The notes under the pieces: model-generated
What the model saw: only the letters and a program-made list of their open reading frames with translations
What the model was told of the DNA's origin: nothing
Databases searched by the model: none
Position numbers and translations under genes: made by a program
In this document: one piece after another, positions 1 to 12,089 of the stretch
How the letters are laid out: every line of letters starts with the position of its first letter
Position numbering within the stretch: the stretch's first letter is position 1
From: Panagrolaimus kolymaensis
Taxonomy: Eukaryota; Nematoda; Chromadorea; Rhabditida; Panagrolaimidae
Direction: 5' to 3'
DNA length: 64,000 bases
Assembly: GCA_028622995.1 (NCBI GenBank)
Contig: JAJQJQ010000022.1
Coordinates: 3,038,001-3,102,000 of the forward strand

Positions 1-551
1 CAAAGGAAATATAAATAGATAAAAATTATAGCAAAACAGTGCACCATGGAAAGATGAATTCATTATCCACAAAATAAGACAAACATATATCACAGAAAAA
101 TCAGCGACAATAACCATTCTCAGGGAAAATTGAAGAAAAATAAAACAGGATTATTGACGAACATTGAAGCAGAAGAAGAAACATGAGAGATGAATGTTTA
201 ATAACGATCCTAAAAAACAAATAATTAGTTTTAGAAAAAACAGTGAAAAATTAAAAAACAAAAAAAGAAAGCGCAAAGTAAAAAGTGAAAGTAAGGCAAT
301 ATAAAACTTAGAAAATAATAACAAAAAGCTTAAATTAAATGTACCAATCACCGTAGAATACATGTAAACAAAAGAAAAAGTAATACAGTAATAAGGCATA
401 TGTGTGACGAAAAAGCACACTTTTCTAATGCTAACATGTCAACCAAAACAAAAAGTGCCGAAAAGAAAGAAAAAGTAAAAATAATTTTTGTAATAACCTT
501 TTTTATTATAACTTCAAATTCAGTGAATATTCTGAATTATATTATTGCAGA
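1..551. other. Non-coding AT-rich stretch at window edge
   Basis: No convincing coding sequence is visible on either strand. It lies downstream of the minus-strand ArfGAP gene and contains long A-rich runs typical of 3' flanking DNA in this window. The only longer open frame is a Phe/Leu-rich low-complexity minus-strand one. Confidence 0.5.
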
Positions 552-2348
552 CTAGGTTCTTGCGGGGTTACGCTAAAAATTATGATGGAAAACTATTGAA
601 TACAAAAATAGTTTTAACGATTAATTTTAAAAAAAGATGTGGTTCATTAACTTACCGATAAATATGAACTAACGGAGCTTGAAAGATTTGATATTTTATC
701 AGCTACTTTTGAAACTCCATGTCTAACACTATCTTTGATATCGGACATTTCAGGTACATGATCAGTATAAGATGAATAATTTGAACGTTGTTGATTTTGT
801 CCGCCACCAAAAAGATCAGCCGAACCAATACCAGTTGAACCTTCAAATTTTTGTAAAGTTGAACGAGATTCATAATCAGCGCCAGCTTCATTTCCAAAAA
901 ATTGATCCGATGAAATTGCTTTAGCATTATTGAATTTTCTTAAAGTATCTTCACTTCCAGCGGGAGTTGATGAATTTGAAGCATAACCAGCTGAAGATTT
1001 ACCATAAGTTGTAGTTTTCCTAAAAAGTGAAAGTAAAGTAATTGTAAAGAGAATATTAATAATAATAATTACTTTGGAGCTGGTTCACTATAGGCATCGA
1101 AAAAAGTATCATTGTCAAGGTTCTTGCTCCTTGAAGAAAACAAATCATCAGTACCATTATCGTTTTTGCTTGATCTAAAATGATGCTAAGGTAACATATT
1201 CTTGAAATAATAAATCTTACCGCTCATCAACAATTTCCCAATCATCTTCTGTTTTCTTTCCATAATCTCTTTTGCCTTTAATAAGGACACCTTCCTGTTG
1301 AATAGTTCGCATTCCAACTGAATGACTAATTGTAGAACGTCCAAGCCCACCAATTCCAAGTCTATCAACAATGTCAGCTTTTGAAGGATCTTTAGAAGCA
1401 GCTTTTAATTTTTCTTTTGCTTGTTCTTGTTTTTGCACTTCTTGCATAAGGAATTTGTTTGCAAGTTTTGGCGCTTCACCGACGGCAGGTTCTTCTTCGT
1501 TCATAGAAAGTTTAGCAAAATTCTCTCGTTCCTTATCAAAGTTATTAGCTTTTTGTTCAATTTCAGTAAAATTAGTCTTGATTTTTTGAGCTCCAAGTCC
1601 CTTCTTTCCTCCAAGTGTAATCTTCTTTACAGGTTTTTTTGCGATGGTATGCTTTGTATCATCTTCATCGTGAAGATGATCAACACTTGGTCCAAATAAA
1701 GCATCATCTGAAGTAGGAACAGCAGCTGGTTGAGGTGTTGGAGTTGGTTGATGAGGAACAGGAGTTTTAAAATCTTGAGAAAAGAAATCATCTTCATTAT
1801 CTGGTTCAGGAGAGGCAGGAACTTCACTTGATGTATCAATCATGAGCTTTGTACCATGCAATCGCATAGCTTGTTGAGCAAGTTGAGAGAGACGGTCCTT
1901 AAAATGTAAAAGTAAAAAAAGATATAAATAAGAGGTGGTGTTAAAACTAACTTTATAAAGGGCAGCTGCACGACTTTTATATTTTTGTTGAGCATCATTC
2001 GTAGTACATCCATGTTGTTTGAAGAAATGATTCTAAAAATTGAATCATTCACATATATATTAATCAAAGAAAAATTCTCACAGCATTAGCATTTCCACCA
2101 ACTTGCATTCCACGAAGTTGCTGCCATGTCCAGTTTGTATCCAAATTGGTTGAACGAACAAATGTTATATGAACACCCAAGTTTCGGTGAGTTGCGGAAC
2201 AATCAATACAAATAAAGACTCCATAAGTTACTGAGCTCCATGTAGGATTTCTTGCACCACAATCAAAGCACAATTTATTCGCCGGTAAAGATCTCAGCTT
2301 TCGGAAAACTGTATCCAAGTCGGATTTTGATGGTTTCTCTTCAGTCAT
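552..2348 (-). CDS. ADP-ribosylation factor GTPase-activating protein, ARFGAP2/3 type
   Basis: Six exons join in frame to a 503-residue protein: 2348-2082, 2032-1952, 1897-1221, 1174-1073, 1019-656 and 572-552, ending in TAG. The N terminus is an ArfGAP zinc finger with Cys27, Cys30, Cys47 and Cys50 followed by the catalytic arginine (SATHR, Arg55). The long polar C-terminal half contains ISSDQFFG and the tail [14 protein letters not shown], features of the ARFGAP2/3 branch that acts on Arf1 in COPI coat cycling at the Golgi. The length is typical of that branch. Introns are 50-90 nt with TTTTAG acceptors. The family call is secure from the zinc finger and tail; the distinction between ARFGAP2 and ARFGAP3 is not. 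It is the last of three co-directional genes (NUDT9-like, SR protein, ArfGAP), but the 0.36 and 0.61 kb gaps do not prove an operon. Confidence 0.93.
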
Positions 2349-2960
2349 TGTTGATGCTGAAAAAAGGATAATTTAGAAGTGTTGATGAAATAAATCAATG
2401 AAATCTAATCGCCACGTCGAAAAAAAATAAATGAAAAAGCAATGAAAAATGATAAAAACCGTTAAACAAAGCAATCGATAATTCCTGAAGGCGTTTTTTT
2501 ATTATTGAACAATGGAAATTTATGAAAGATTCTTTTAAATCCAAATAAACTGCGCAAAGTATTATTGGTCAATTTGAAAGCGAAAAAAAGAACACATTGG
2601 ATTTTTTGAAATGTAAAAAACTAGTCAGTCGACGACGGCTGCAATTTAGTCGCGACGTGTCATCGTCATACAACTTTGGTGAAAAGCCCAAAACAACTAA
2701 AGGTATAAGATTAGATGTAAATAACATTTTTATTGAGATCGCAGACATTTTTTCAGTTAAAATATTTTATTCATAGAAGCAACAAAAATAAATATGAATA
2801 AAGTAAAGAAACGCGGGTACAACATATAAATAATAAATAACGGAAATAAAAGAAATCAAAACCGAATACAATGGTTTATTATAAACAAAAACAACGAATG
2901 AATTATCAAAACACTTCTTTTTTTCGTTGTATCAGTTGAGATTTCTTTTTCTTGCTTTGA
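2349..2960. other. Intergenic region between ArfGAP and SR-protein genes
   Basis: No coding potential is seen. It must hold the ArfGAP 5' flank and the SR-protein 3' end. A slightly GC-richer patch (around 2625-2670) may be promoter sequence, but no specific element is recognised. Confidence 0.4.
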
Positions 2961-4167
2961 TTATGAACGTGATCTTGATCGTCTGATTCGGCTACGAGAA
3001 GGCTTCATTGGACTGCGAGAACTTTTGATTGGACTTCGAGAACAAGAACGTTTGATTGGACTTCGAGAACGAGAACGTCTAGTTGGACTTTGAGAACGTT
3101 TAATTGGGCTACGAGATCGCTTGATTGGACTTTTAGACCGAGAACGTCTGGCGGGACTTAGAGAACGCTTGATTGGACTTCGAGAACGATTTGATGGTGA
3201 TGCAGATCGAGAGCGAGATCTTCTTCGAACTGGAATTCTGTTTCTTGGCGAGCGGCTTCGACTTCTGAAAAAAGGTTTAATTATAGTAACAACATTCAAA
3301 AAAAAACTACGGTAAAGTTATTTAAAACACTTTAAATGACCAACTTTTTATACCTAATTTAAACAAGGTTCCTAACCTACAGTTTACAGCTCAAAACTTG
3401 CTTACCACCAGCTATTAGAGAATACTATTATCAAAAATGACGGCTACTATAGGTATATTTTTGCCCCACTTATTTTCCGTCTAAGAAATGTACAAATAAA
3501 AACTACGCTTTCAATAACCAGCAGCAAGCAAAAGCATGAAGCTTTAAAATGTTTACATTAGATAAACTTTTAGTCAAAGAAACCCAAAATTATCTTAGTC
3601 ATAAGTAAGCAAAAATAAAGTAAAACCGACCTTCGACGATCATATTCTCGATCACGACCATATCGTCCGCGAGAATCGGAAATGTTACGACGAGCATATT
3701 GTGGATCATATCCATGTTTTTCAATTGGTCGATCATATTTGGCGTAATCCACACCTAGGTTTCTACCATCAACAACTTTTCCATGCATTTTGTCGATGGC
3801 GGAATCAGCATCTTTTCTGTTGTAGAAGCGAACGAAGCCAAATCCACGTGATTCTAAAAAACAATTTTTAGTTATAAATCTATCAAAGAAATGCAACTTA
3901 CGTCTTGAATGAGCATCGCGTGGAATATAAACATCACCAATTTTGCCAAATGGTCTAAACCAATCCTTCAAGTCATTTGGAGTTACATGATATGAGATAT
4001 TATCAACCTAAAAATGAAGATTTTAGCGTTAAATGGAAGTTAAAATGGAAATGACTTACTTTGAGACTGTGTAAACCTTCTACTGATGGAGGATGGCGAT
4101 CACCACGTTCTCGATCACCACGATCACGATTGCTTCGATCCCGATCATCGCGATCCCGATAAGACAT
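2961..4167 (-). CDS. rsp-4: SR splicing factor, SRSF2-like (one RRM plus RS domain)
   Basis: Four exons (4167-4060, 4007-3902, 3853-3631, 3264-2961) give a 246-residue protein. A short Arg/Asp-rich leader is followed by one RRM (about residues 29-115). RNP2 reads LKVDNISYHV and RNP1 reads SRGFGFVRF, and VGDVYIPRD/IGDVYIPRD is characteristic of SRSF2 (SC35). The last exon is an arginine-serine domain built of repeated RSRSPIKRS-like units, the target of SR kinases. Members bind exonic enhancers and promote splice-site choice in the nucleus. The start ATG opens the Arg/Asp leader; an upstream in-frame ATG in the 5' flank gives a low-complexity extension and was not used. The match to SRSF2/rsp-4 rests on the RRM; other SR paralogues are possible. 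Confidence 0.9.
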
Positions 4168-4522
4168 GATGATCAAATTGATGGAAAGATGAAGAAAGAA
4201 TGTATTTAGTTGATCAAAGAAGAAAGGATGATTTGATTCAACCAAAAAAATGCAACAGCTTAAAAAAGTTTTTACATACAAAATGAATCCACCTGCAAAA
4301 ATGTAAGATGCAGCGAAAAAAAAAGAATCTTATTCGTCTTGAGACATAAATAAAATTCAAATGATTGAAAAATACCATCATTTTTTCGTACATACTAATT
4401 ACGAAAAAGGATGAGAGATGTGTGTTACTTCAATTGGTTAAAAAAAACTTATTTATTATAAATAAAAAATGATACAAAACAATAACATAGAAAAGTAATA
4501 CACAAGAAAGATAACAGGCTTT
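4168..4522. other. Intergenic region
   Basis: AT-rich 355-base gap between the SR-protein start and the NUDT9-like stop, with no coding signal. It is long for a nematode intra-operon spacer but would allow one. Confidence 0.4.
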
Positions 4523-5464
4523 TTATTTATTATAATTATGGTGTTTAGCCAAAAGTTCGATGAAATAAGAATGCGAGGCATAGAGAGGAACATCATCATC
4601 AACGTTTGCCCATTTTACATTTTTTGCGTCATCACCAGCCTAAAATATTATTTTTGAAGGTATCAAACGAAATATTATTGTATCTTACTTTGAGTTTGCA
4701 TTTTTCCATAATTCCTTCGGTATCGTGAAAGTTGAAAAGAACGGTTTCCATCCATGAATTATCAGCATTACGATGATCATCAACGTAGCCTTTGTAAAGA
4801 ACAACACCCTTTTTCCATAATTTTTCTATTTCATTAACTGATACATTGTTCAAAGCTTCTTCGGTAAACTCGCGCTTAGCAGCATTAATAGGTTCTTCAC
4901 CAGCATCAATCATACCACCAGGTAGCGCCCACTGATTTGAATCTGAACGTTCAATAGCAATATATTGAAGCTTTCCTTCTTCATTAAATCTTGAAACAAG
5001 TGGATCAGTTGCATGATTTGGACCCCATCGTCCTAAAACACCACGTCCTCGAAGACCAGTTCGACCTTTGGGATTCAATGGAGCATCAAAATCACCAATT
5101 TTGTAGTCACTAAAAAAGATTCGTTAGAAATTCATTCCAGTAACAATGTTTTTTTACCCCATATGTGACTTTCGATTGAGTTTTCCATCAATTTGATTAA
5201 ATTTGATGCTTTTCAAATCATCATTATCAGCCCATACTTGTCCTTTGAGTTTTTCAGAATTGTATTCATATGGTTGATATTCATTCCATTGAACATCCCA
5301 TGGAACTTTTTCATCTGGAACAGTGCAGCGGAAGATGGTGGTATTCATGTAAGGTTTTGCTATAAATTTTACCGTTAGAGAAATGCTAACTAAAAGTGAC
5401 CAAACTTACAAGTATTTCTACAGTTTTTATGAAGCTGTGATGCCATGTTTGATGCTTTTTTCAT
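4523..5464 (-). CDS. NUDT9: ADP-ribose pyrophosphatase, NUDT9-like Nudix hydrolase
   Basis: Exons 5464-5410, 5359-5158, 5109-4689 and 4639-4523 encode 264 residues ending in TAA. The Nudix box lies at about residues 132-154: GGMIDAGE, then KREFTEEALNN, in which the usual Gly near the end is Ala, exactly as in NUDT9. The preceding GRTGLRGRGVLGRWGPNHA and the C-terminal AGDDAKNVKW and LYASHSYFI segments are also NUDT9 signatures. The enzyme hydrolyses ADP-ribose to AMP and ribose 5-phosphate; mammalian NUDT9 is mostly mitochondrial. Two in-frame ATGs six codons apart are available at the start, and the upstream one is used here. No clear mitochondrial presequence is visible. No TRPM channel is fused to it, so it is the stand-alone enzyme. 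Confidence 0.95.
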
Positions 5465-5761
5465 CCAAAATATTCTTAATTTTTACGTTTGCAGAAAATT
5501 TGCTTTTGCTTCAAAGAAATTTTTTGGTTGGCTTTTTTTTTCTCAAAACGTAAAAATCCGCGCTCTCACGTTGGGGCTTTTTTTTGTCCTTCAATGACAA
5601 AGATTGTGAAAAGAATGGAACTTTGCCGATTCGAACATTCGTTAGCCATTGTCATCGTTTTCTTTATTGTTTCAATATTTTTTTTGTGAATACCTTTTTC
5701 TTTGCTATTTCTGCAAAAAGATAATTAATTGTCATAAAAGTAAAGCTCAATTGAAGAAAAA

Positions 5762-7625
5762 ATGGTTGTTCAAGGCTCAAATCAGGTTAGTTTTGATTTT
5801 ACCTACCTCTTAAATTTGTTTTGCTTTTTTTAGAGAAATACCGATGAAGTTGATGATTATCTTGAGCAACAAGAAGGCAAAATTATTCAAGAACGTGATC
5901 CTCAATTATGTCACCACAGTGCTCATCAAAAATGTACTAACTGTCTTCCATTGGATGTAAGCTCATACACACATACATTTTTTTTTGCTTTTAATTATTA
6001 TTTTCTTTTTAGCCATATGATGAAGAATACCTTAAGAAGAAGGATATCAAGCACATGTCTTTTCATGCTTATGTTCGAAAGCTTACTGACCTTCATGGAA
6101 GAGGAACTCGAAATGTTCAACCCTTGGAAAATGTGGACTTAAAGATCAATCTCAATTGCAGCGGAACTCATCGACCTTATCCTAAAGGTATTTGTACCAA
6201 ATGTCGTCCTCCTGTTTTAACTTTGAATAGACAAGTAAGTCTTTCAATTTTTTCTTTCACTAACTATGTATTATTATTTTAGCGCTTTCGTCATGTTGAT
6301 AATCTTACGATTGAAAATGAACACATTGTAAACCGCTTCCTTGATTTTTGGCGTGGCAGCTCATTTCAACGTGTCGGTTATCTTATTGGTCGATATGAAC
6401 CTTTTCATGAAGTTCCATTGGGCGTTAAAGCAAATGTTGTTGCTATTTATGAACCACCTCAAAAGTGCACTGAAAACAGCGTTAGCTTTGAGAATGATCC
6501 TAATGAAGAAGCTGTTGACGAGCTTTGTCGCGCTTTAGATTTGAAACGAGTGGGTTGGATTTTTACAGATCTTTGGTCAGCTGATAACTCTGCAGGAACG
6601 GTGCATTGTACTCGTCATGGGGTAAGCTTTTACTTTCTTTGATTTTAAAAACATTTAGTTTTTAGGAATCATTTCTATTGTCAGCAGCTGAATGTATTAC
6701 TGCTGGTGCTTTTCAATCCAAGTACAAAAATTACACAAAGTACTGTTCTGATGGATATTTTGGATCCAAATTTGTTACTGTAGTTGCATCTGGTGACAAA
6801 ACAAATCATATTAATTTTACTGGTTATCAAGTATCTAATCAATGCACTTCTATGGTTGAAGCTGATATCCTTGTTCCTACAGATTATAAGGAATTGGCTT
6901 ACGTTCGTGATAAACCTTTAAGCGAAACACATTACATTACAGATGTTCAATTTACGGTAATTTTATTTTTCTTTAAACGATTTATCATTTATGTTATTTT
7001 TTAGGAAAAGAATGAATATGGTGCTGAAGTACGACGTGATGGACGACCTATGCCTGTCGAATACTTGCTTATTGATGTTCCAACTGGTATGCCGAAAGAT
7101 CCATGTGAAACTTTTCATATTTCTCCCGCTGGATTTCCAATTGAAAATCGTTCAATGATTGGTCAAGTTCAAGTAAGATTTTTCTATTCGTTAAAGTAAT
7201 GTCTTTCTCTGTTTTAGAGTGTTTCTCGTGTTATGGAATACGTTAATGCATTTTCATCAAACCAATTTATTGATCTTGCTTCTAATTTCCACTTTTTGGT
7301 TTATCTTTTAACAAATGATCTTTTAAAGTTTCCAAAAGAGGAAATATTTGAACTTGTGAAGCATATTGCTGCTCGTGATCGTGTTAAAGCTGCTGAATGG
7401 CTTGAAAATAGCTTTACTTGGGCTCAATTTGTGAACATCTTACAAGAACAATCTCATCGTAAGTTTTTCATCTTTCTTTATTATCAATCATAAAATATTT
7501 TTTCAGAAGGACATGGTCAACCTGGAAATGCTCCAGCAAGCGTTCATTGGTCATGCACTCATTGTACTTTTGAAAATACCGAACCTCGAGCAGACTGTGA
7601 AATGTGTGGCCTTCCTGCAAATTAA
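5762..7625 (+). CDS. npl-4: NPL4, p97/CDC48-UFD1 cofactor, lacking N-terminal UBX-like domain
   Basis: Eight exons (5762-5785, 5834-5956, 6013-6234, 6283-6621, 6666-6956, 7005-7172, 7218-7458, 7507-7625) encode 508 residues. The zf-NPL4 region ([16 protein letters not shown], then [11 protein letters not shown] and [16 protein letters not shown]) is followed by the MPN-like NPL4 core ([27 protein letters not shown]). A C-terminal NZF ubiquitin-binding finger ends the protein (WSCTHC, ten residues, CEMC). NPL4 works with UFD1 and the AAA ATPase p97/CDC48 to extract ubiquitylated proteins, for example in ERAD and replisome disassembly. The first coding exon is only eight codons and then enters directly at the segment corresponding to roughly residue 100 of the ~608-residue human protein. 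The N-terminal ubiquitin-like (UBX-like) domain that contacts p97 is therefore not visible. An AATAAA lies at 7716-7721. Confidence 0.93.
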
Positions 7626-7825
7626 AAAAAACTGTAATCATATTTGTTTGTTCATTATTTAATCTTGAAAAGGTGTTTAACGTTGCATCGGTGAAAATTT
7701 TCTTGTAATTTATTCAATAAACGTAATATTATTTTTTCATTTTCATTTTATTATTGCTTTAAAGATTTATAAATAAACATCGGATTATTTTTAAAAATTG
7801 CGTAAGAAGGATGATGTATGTATAT

Positions 7826-8300
7826 TTAAGCTCGCTGTTGAATGGCTTCTTTAAGGCCATCAGGGTTGTTTCCTTCGAATGTGAGAATGGTTTCTCCGTT
7901 TTTAATAAAGACAAAAGTAGGCATTACTCGAACTTCAAAGCTTCCAACAATTTCTTCTCCTTCATCAACATCAACTTTAATAAAAACAACATTTGGAAAT
8001 TCATCGGACATTTTCTGCAAATTTAATTTCGCATGAAGCGCGAAACTTTTAATTCTTTAACTTACATGAAATTTAGGACCCATAATCTAAAACCAAAGAT
8101 TAAGTTGTAATTATTATAAAATGAATTCGAAGCTTACCTTGCATGGACCACACCAGGTTGCGAAGAAATCAACGACAACAAGTTTATTACCCGCTGCTTT
8201 AACGGCCGCATCAAATTCATCCTAAAATTGCTTGCATTGATTCGTTTATTAAAAATACATAGATTAAACTTACTTTTAACGCAAATTCCAAAACAGTCAT
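7826..8300 (-). CDS. trx: Thioredoxin
   Basis: Four exons (8300-8274, 8221-8138, 8086-8066, 8014-7826) give a 106-residue cytosolic-type thioredoxin with no signal peptide. The redox motif is [10 protein letters not shown] with Cys33 and Cys36. The cis-proline segment is [14 protein letters not shown], and the chain ends in KEAIQQRA. It reduces protein disulfides using electrons from thioredoxin reductase. The 21-nt third exon is unusually small but keeps frame and has good splice sites on both sides. The gene converges on NPL4, with about 200 bases between the stop codons. Confidence 0.96.
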
Positions 8301-8939
8301 TTTTAGTTTTTAACCAAAATTGTCTAATGGAAAAATCTTTTTTTAATTTCAACCAAAAAAAGCAAGCAGCAGCAACCAAGATTTTTTGTTTGCTAAGTTT
8401 CTATTTCCAATTTTACTACTAAAATTTTTCTTATTTCTCTCAATTTTATTATTAGATTTGAAAAAAGCGGTAAAGAATTTAGTTCCCAAGGAAACAACAG
8501 TCTTATTACAAATGCCCTAATTTGGAGATTTTGTGAGAAAAAATATTGAAGCCAAATTATGCAGTTTATTTGGTGAGAGAAACTAAAATAAACAATTTTT
8601 TTTAAAGTGGTGTACTTTGTATGACATTAATTAACATTAACATAGAAAAATAATAGAAGTTCTTTAAAAAATTACTTTCAATAATTGCCATATGGTAGTA
8701 TGTGTGTAATACGGTAATCTTAAAAAAGCATTTTCACTTCATTTTTTAATTTTAATAAAAGGAGCACGCGATGGAACTTTAAGGTTCTTGAATGGAAATA
8801 TTTTAAAGAATGTGCTTGATTGTTTTTTTTTGTTGATAGTTATAAAAAATTTTTGCGACTGATATGTTCTTTTTAAAAAACTTTTTTATTTATTTCCATT
8901 GATTTTAGTTTAATCATAAAGATAATTTTCAGCAAAAAA
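8301..8939. other. Divergent intergenic region (thioredoxin / NDUFB2)
   Basis: AT-rich region separating two divergent genes, so it should contain both promoters. No individual motif is supported. A TTTTCAG acceptor lies six bases before the NDUFB2 ATG and may be a trans-splice site. Confidence 0.4.
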
Positions 8940-9568
8940 ATGCTCCTTCGAAAGGCTGTTAATCCCCTTGCGCTTCATAAGCAATTACGGATTTTTGCCC
9001 AACGCAACCCAACCTTAATTTGTGGTATTCGGCATAAATGGGTTTCGGGTGCTGAAGCAAAAAATACTAATAATGTGCCCGTTGGAACTCGACTTGGCCA
9101 TGAAGAAGATTCAGAACTTCATACTTATGATGGGGAATATAGAGGTACACCAGAAAAAGGCGATGTTTTAATTCCCGAGTATGTTTTATGAATTTATCAC
9201 CATTTTTTCATCTTCATTTTGATGATTGATATGGCATTAACATAATATAATTATTATATATTTTTTAGTTTTATTTATCGCGCTCCACCACCCGGTACAA
9301 CTTATATTGATCGTTGTGTTTCCACATTTCTTGGAACTTGCATATGGTTTTGGTTTACCTATCATATGTATTATCATTCTGGACATCTTTTTGTGAGACT
9401 TTTAAAAAAAATTGTTAAAAGGCAATCAAAATTATTAAATTTTAGGGACATTGGTATATGCCATATACAAGCGAATTTACCGATGAAGAGCTTGGTATTC
9501 CACCTGATAGCGCTGATGATCCAGAATATTGGGGAAATCATGACAAGCCCTATGGCACTTATCGTTAG
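8940..9568 (+). CDS. NDUFB2: NADH:ubiquinone oxidoreductase subunit NDUFB2 (AGGG-like)
   Basis: Exons 8940-9178, 9269-9392 and 9446-9568 encode 161 residues ending in TAG. The N terminus is Arg/Lys/Leu-rich and lacks acidic residues, consistent with a mitochondrial targeting sequence. A single hydrophobic segment (CVSTFLGTCIWFWFTYHMYY) spans the membrane, and the family signature follows (GHWYMPYTSEFTDEELGIPPD). This is an accessory subunit of the membrane arm of respiratory complex I. A TTTTCAG acceptor immediately before the ATG fits spliced-leader addition. NDUFB3, another B-module subunit, is at the far right end of the window; the distance makes a functional cluster unlikely. Confidence 0.93.
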
Positions 9569-12077
9569 GATTAATATAAGCTCACATATGTTTTGTAGAT
9601 GATTAATTTTTTTTTAATATTTTGGTTTTGTCATATTTGATTGGATTGAATCAAAATATTTATAAATTGTATATTTTTTTAAACAAAAAAGCATAATTAA
9701 TGATGACACCAACGTTAAGTGCATTTGAGCTTTTAGCTTAAATGTTTTCGACTATTGATTAACGCATATTCCAACAACAACTAAACATGAAAAAAGAGAA
9801 TAGTCTCTTTTTTGGTGGCGGACACACATTTGCTTTGGACTTTTTTTACATGTGCGCGGATAGGAGGCTAAAGCTTGAAAGAAAGGACACAGAATGGCTT
9901 CAGAAGAGAAGAAGCCGTGTCTTTTTTTTAACCTCTCTCTTTTTTCAACAGGAAAGGAGCGTCTTTGCTTTAGCTTTTTTACTTTTTAGCATTGTCGTTG
10001 TTGTATTGTTGACGAGTTGGTTAGTTACTTACTTACTTACACAACGCGCCTTCCTCCTTTCACTTCCATATCCACCATCCTCACTTTCTCTACTAATGGC
10101 GACGGCGCAATGCTCAAATAACAACTTAATTCTTGGTTTTCAGCGATGTTAAAAGGTTTCTTTAATGTTAATTGTTAATTTGATAAAAATTGAAATAATT
10201 AATAACATTTATTTTAAAAAAGGATATTATTCGAGTTAAAAGCAAAATTGGCTAAAAAAAGCTACGATGAGAGCTTTTTCCAAACTCTTTTGTTTTGAAG
10301 ATTCCAAGAGATTGTTTAATACAAAGGTAAACTGTATTATATTTTGATTTAAAATTTTTATGAAAACATTATTAAAGATAATTAATAAATTTTATTTCTG
10401 CTATCATAAAAAAATTACGCAGTTAGAATTAATTTTCGAGTTTAAATTTTTTTGAATTTTTCAAAATAATCATTTTTAATTTTACAAGAAATTTTTCAAT
10501 TTTTTTCTATAGTTAAAACCAAAGCAAAGCTTCATGAAGTATTCCATTTCAGTCTTTTTTTTTTCATTCTGGTAATTGATTCTTTTAATCCTCTCTCATT
10601 TTCCTCCTTCTTTTAAACTTTATACAGAAATGCCATTACTTTTTTTTAAAGATGAAAAGAAGTTTTTTTTTGTCAAGGATTATCGGCAATGAAATTCCAT
10701 TTTTGTTTTTTTGTTTTGTTTTGCTGTGAATAAATCATCAGATGCGCCGCTTTAAAAAAATAAGAAGCAACAGCTTTTTCTCCTTCCTTCCACTTGATGT
10801 TAAGATGTTGGAGAAGAAAAAGTAGAAAGAAAGCTCAAGAGTATCTTTTCTTTTTTCTTCCTTTTTTGGATGGCAATTTTTGGAGTGGTTTTGGGTGAAA
10901 GTGAGATTCTGCGTTTTCCATAGAAAAAAAAGAAAACTTTTTTTTGTTTAAGATATGGGAGGATAGAGACAAGCATCATCTGAAAAAAAGTTTTTTTCCC
11001 GAGAGAATGAGAAACGCTTTTCTTTCTAAACCATCGCCAGAAAAGAAGAAAAAGGGACACAGCTAAAAACATTACGAAAGGCAAAAAAAGAAAAGTCGAA
11101 GTCCTTTAAATTCATCGAATGCCATTAAGACATCCAAAAAAGAAAAGAAAAAGAGATTTTGACGTTCTCTTTTTATTTTATTTTAAATATTTTTGAACGT
11201 TAAAAGTTTTTTTGATGTATGTGTCTAAAATAAGAAATTTTATTTAAATATAAAAACGTTTATGTGTTTGGTTTTAAAATATTAAAACAAGAAAAAAAAA
11301 ACAGCTTGAAAATTGTGGATTGAGTCGAGAAAAAAATCTTTTCTAAATTATTTTTGTTTAACTTTAATTTTTTTTTAAATTTATCTAGAAAGACTTATTT
11401 TGTGATTTACCTTTTAAATGCTTATTTTGTAAATACAAGTCTTTGGCATTCTTTTAATTATTAATAACTAAATGAATTATATCGTTTCCGCTATTAAACT
11501 AAAGCATTACCAAAAGCTTTAATTATTGATTTTAATTTAAATGGAAAATGTAAATGTTATTTATTTTTCTTCTTCCTTTTTCTTCACCTGATGACGATGA
11601 CCTTTAACTTGCTTGCTTCTTCTTTTTTTTTATTACTAATAATCTCATCTAACATCGGTGGACTTTTAGTCTTCTTCTTTCTCGTTTTTAAATATTCAAA
11701 AAAATATATAAACGAAAAACAGCTTATATTCCCTTTCTCTTTTTTGTTGCTATTACTTAAGCACTATTTTTTCCTTCTTCTTTTTACCTTTTTAGTGTTG
11801 TTGCTGTGCCGAACATGAAAAAAAATGAATGCGACTTCTCCATTTTCTTTTGAGCACGTCACATAATTTTTTTCCCTTCCTTATTTCCCTTCCATTTTTA
11901 TAACATTTTGTTCTCCACTTTCCATTACTTTTTTTATTTTAGTTTCTTTCGAGACTCATTTTTCACAATGCATTTTTTCGTGCCTTTTTAGCATTTTTTC
12001 TCGAGGATTTATGATAATAGCTTTTAATTAAACTTTAATATACCTCAAACAATGCTTGCATTTTTACTCTTTTTTTA
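9569..12077. other. Long non-coding region upstream of jip-1
   Basis: About 2.5 kb of AT-rich DNA with many homopolymer runs and a short ACTT microsatellite near 10027-10040. A 121-codon plus-strand frame at 9787-10152 has no recognisable homology and looks fortuitous. The region ends in a T-tract plus AG at 12071-12078, directly before the first jip-1 coding exon. It most likely holds the jip-1 promoter, any non-coding 5' exon or the spliced-leader acceptor. Confidence 0.4.
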
Positions 12078-12089
12078 GTGAATAATTCT

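Noticed and set aside
9787..10152. 121-codon plus-strand open frame
   Set aside because: Low-complexity Phe/Leu composition, no homology, no splice or trans-splice context; probably chance.
10267..10327. Possible upstream jip-1 exon (ATG followed by 20 codons and a GTAAAC donor)
   Set aside because: Joining it to the acceptor at 12078 puts a TGA immediately in frame, so it cannot precede the known first exon in that phase.
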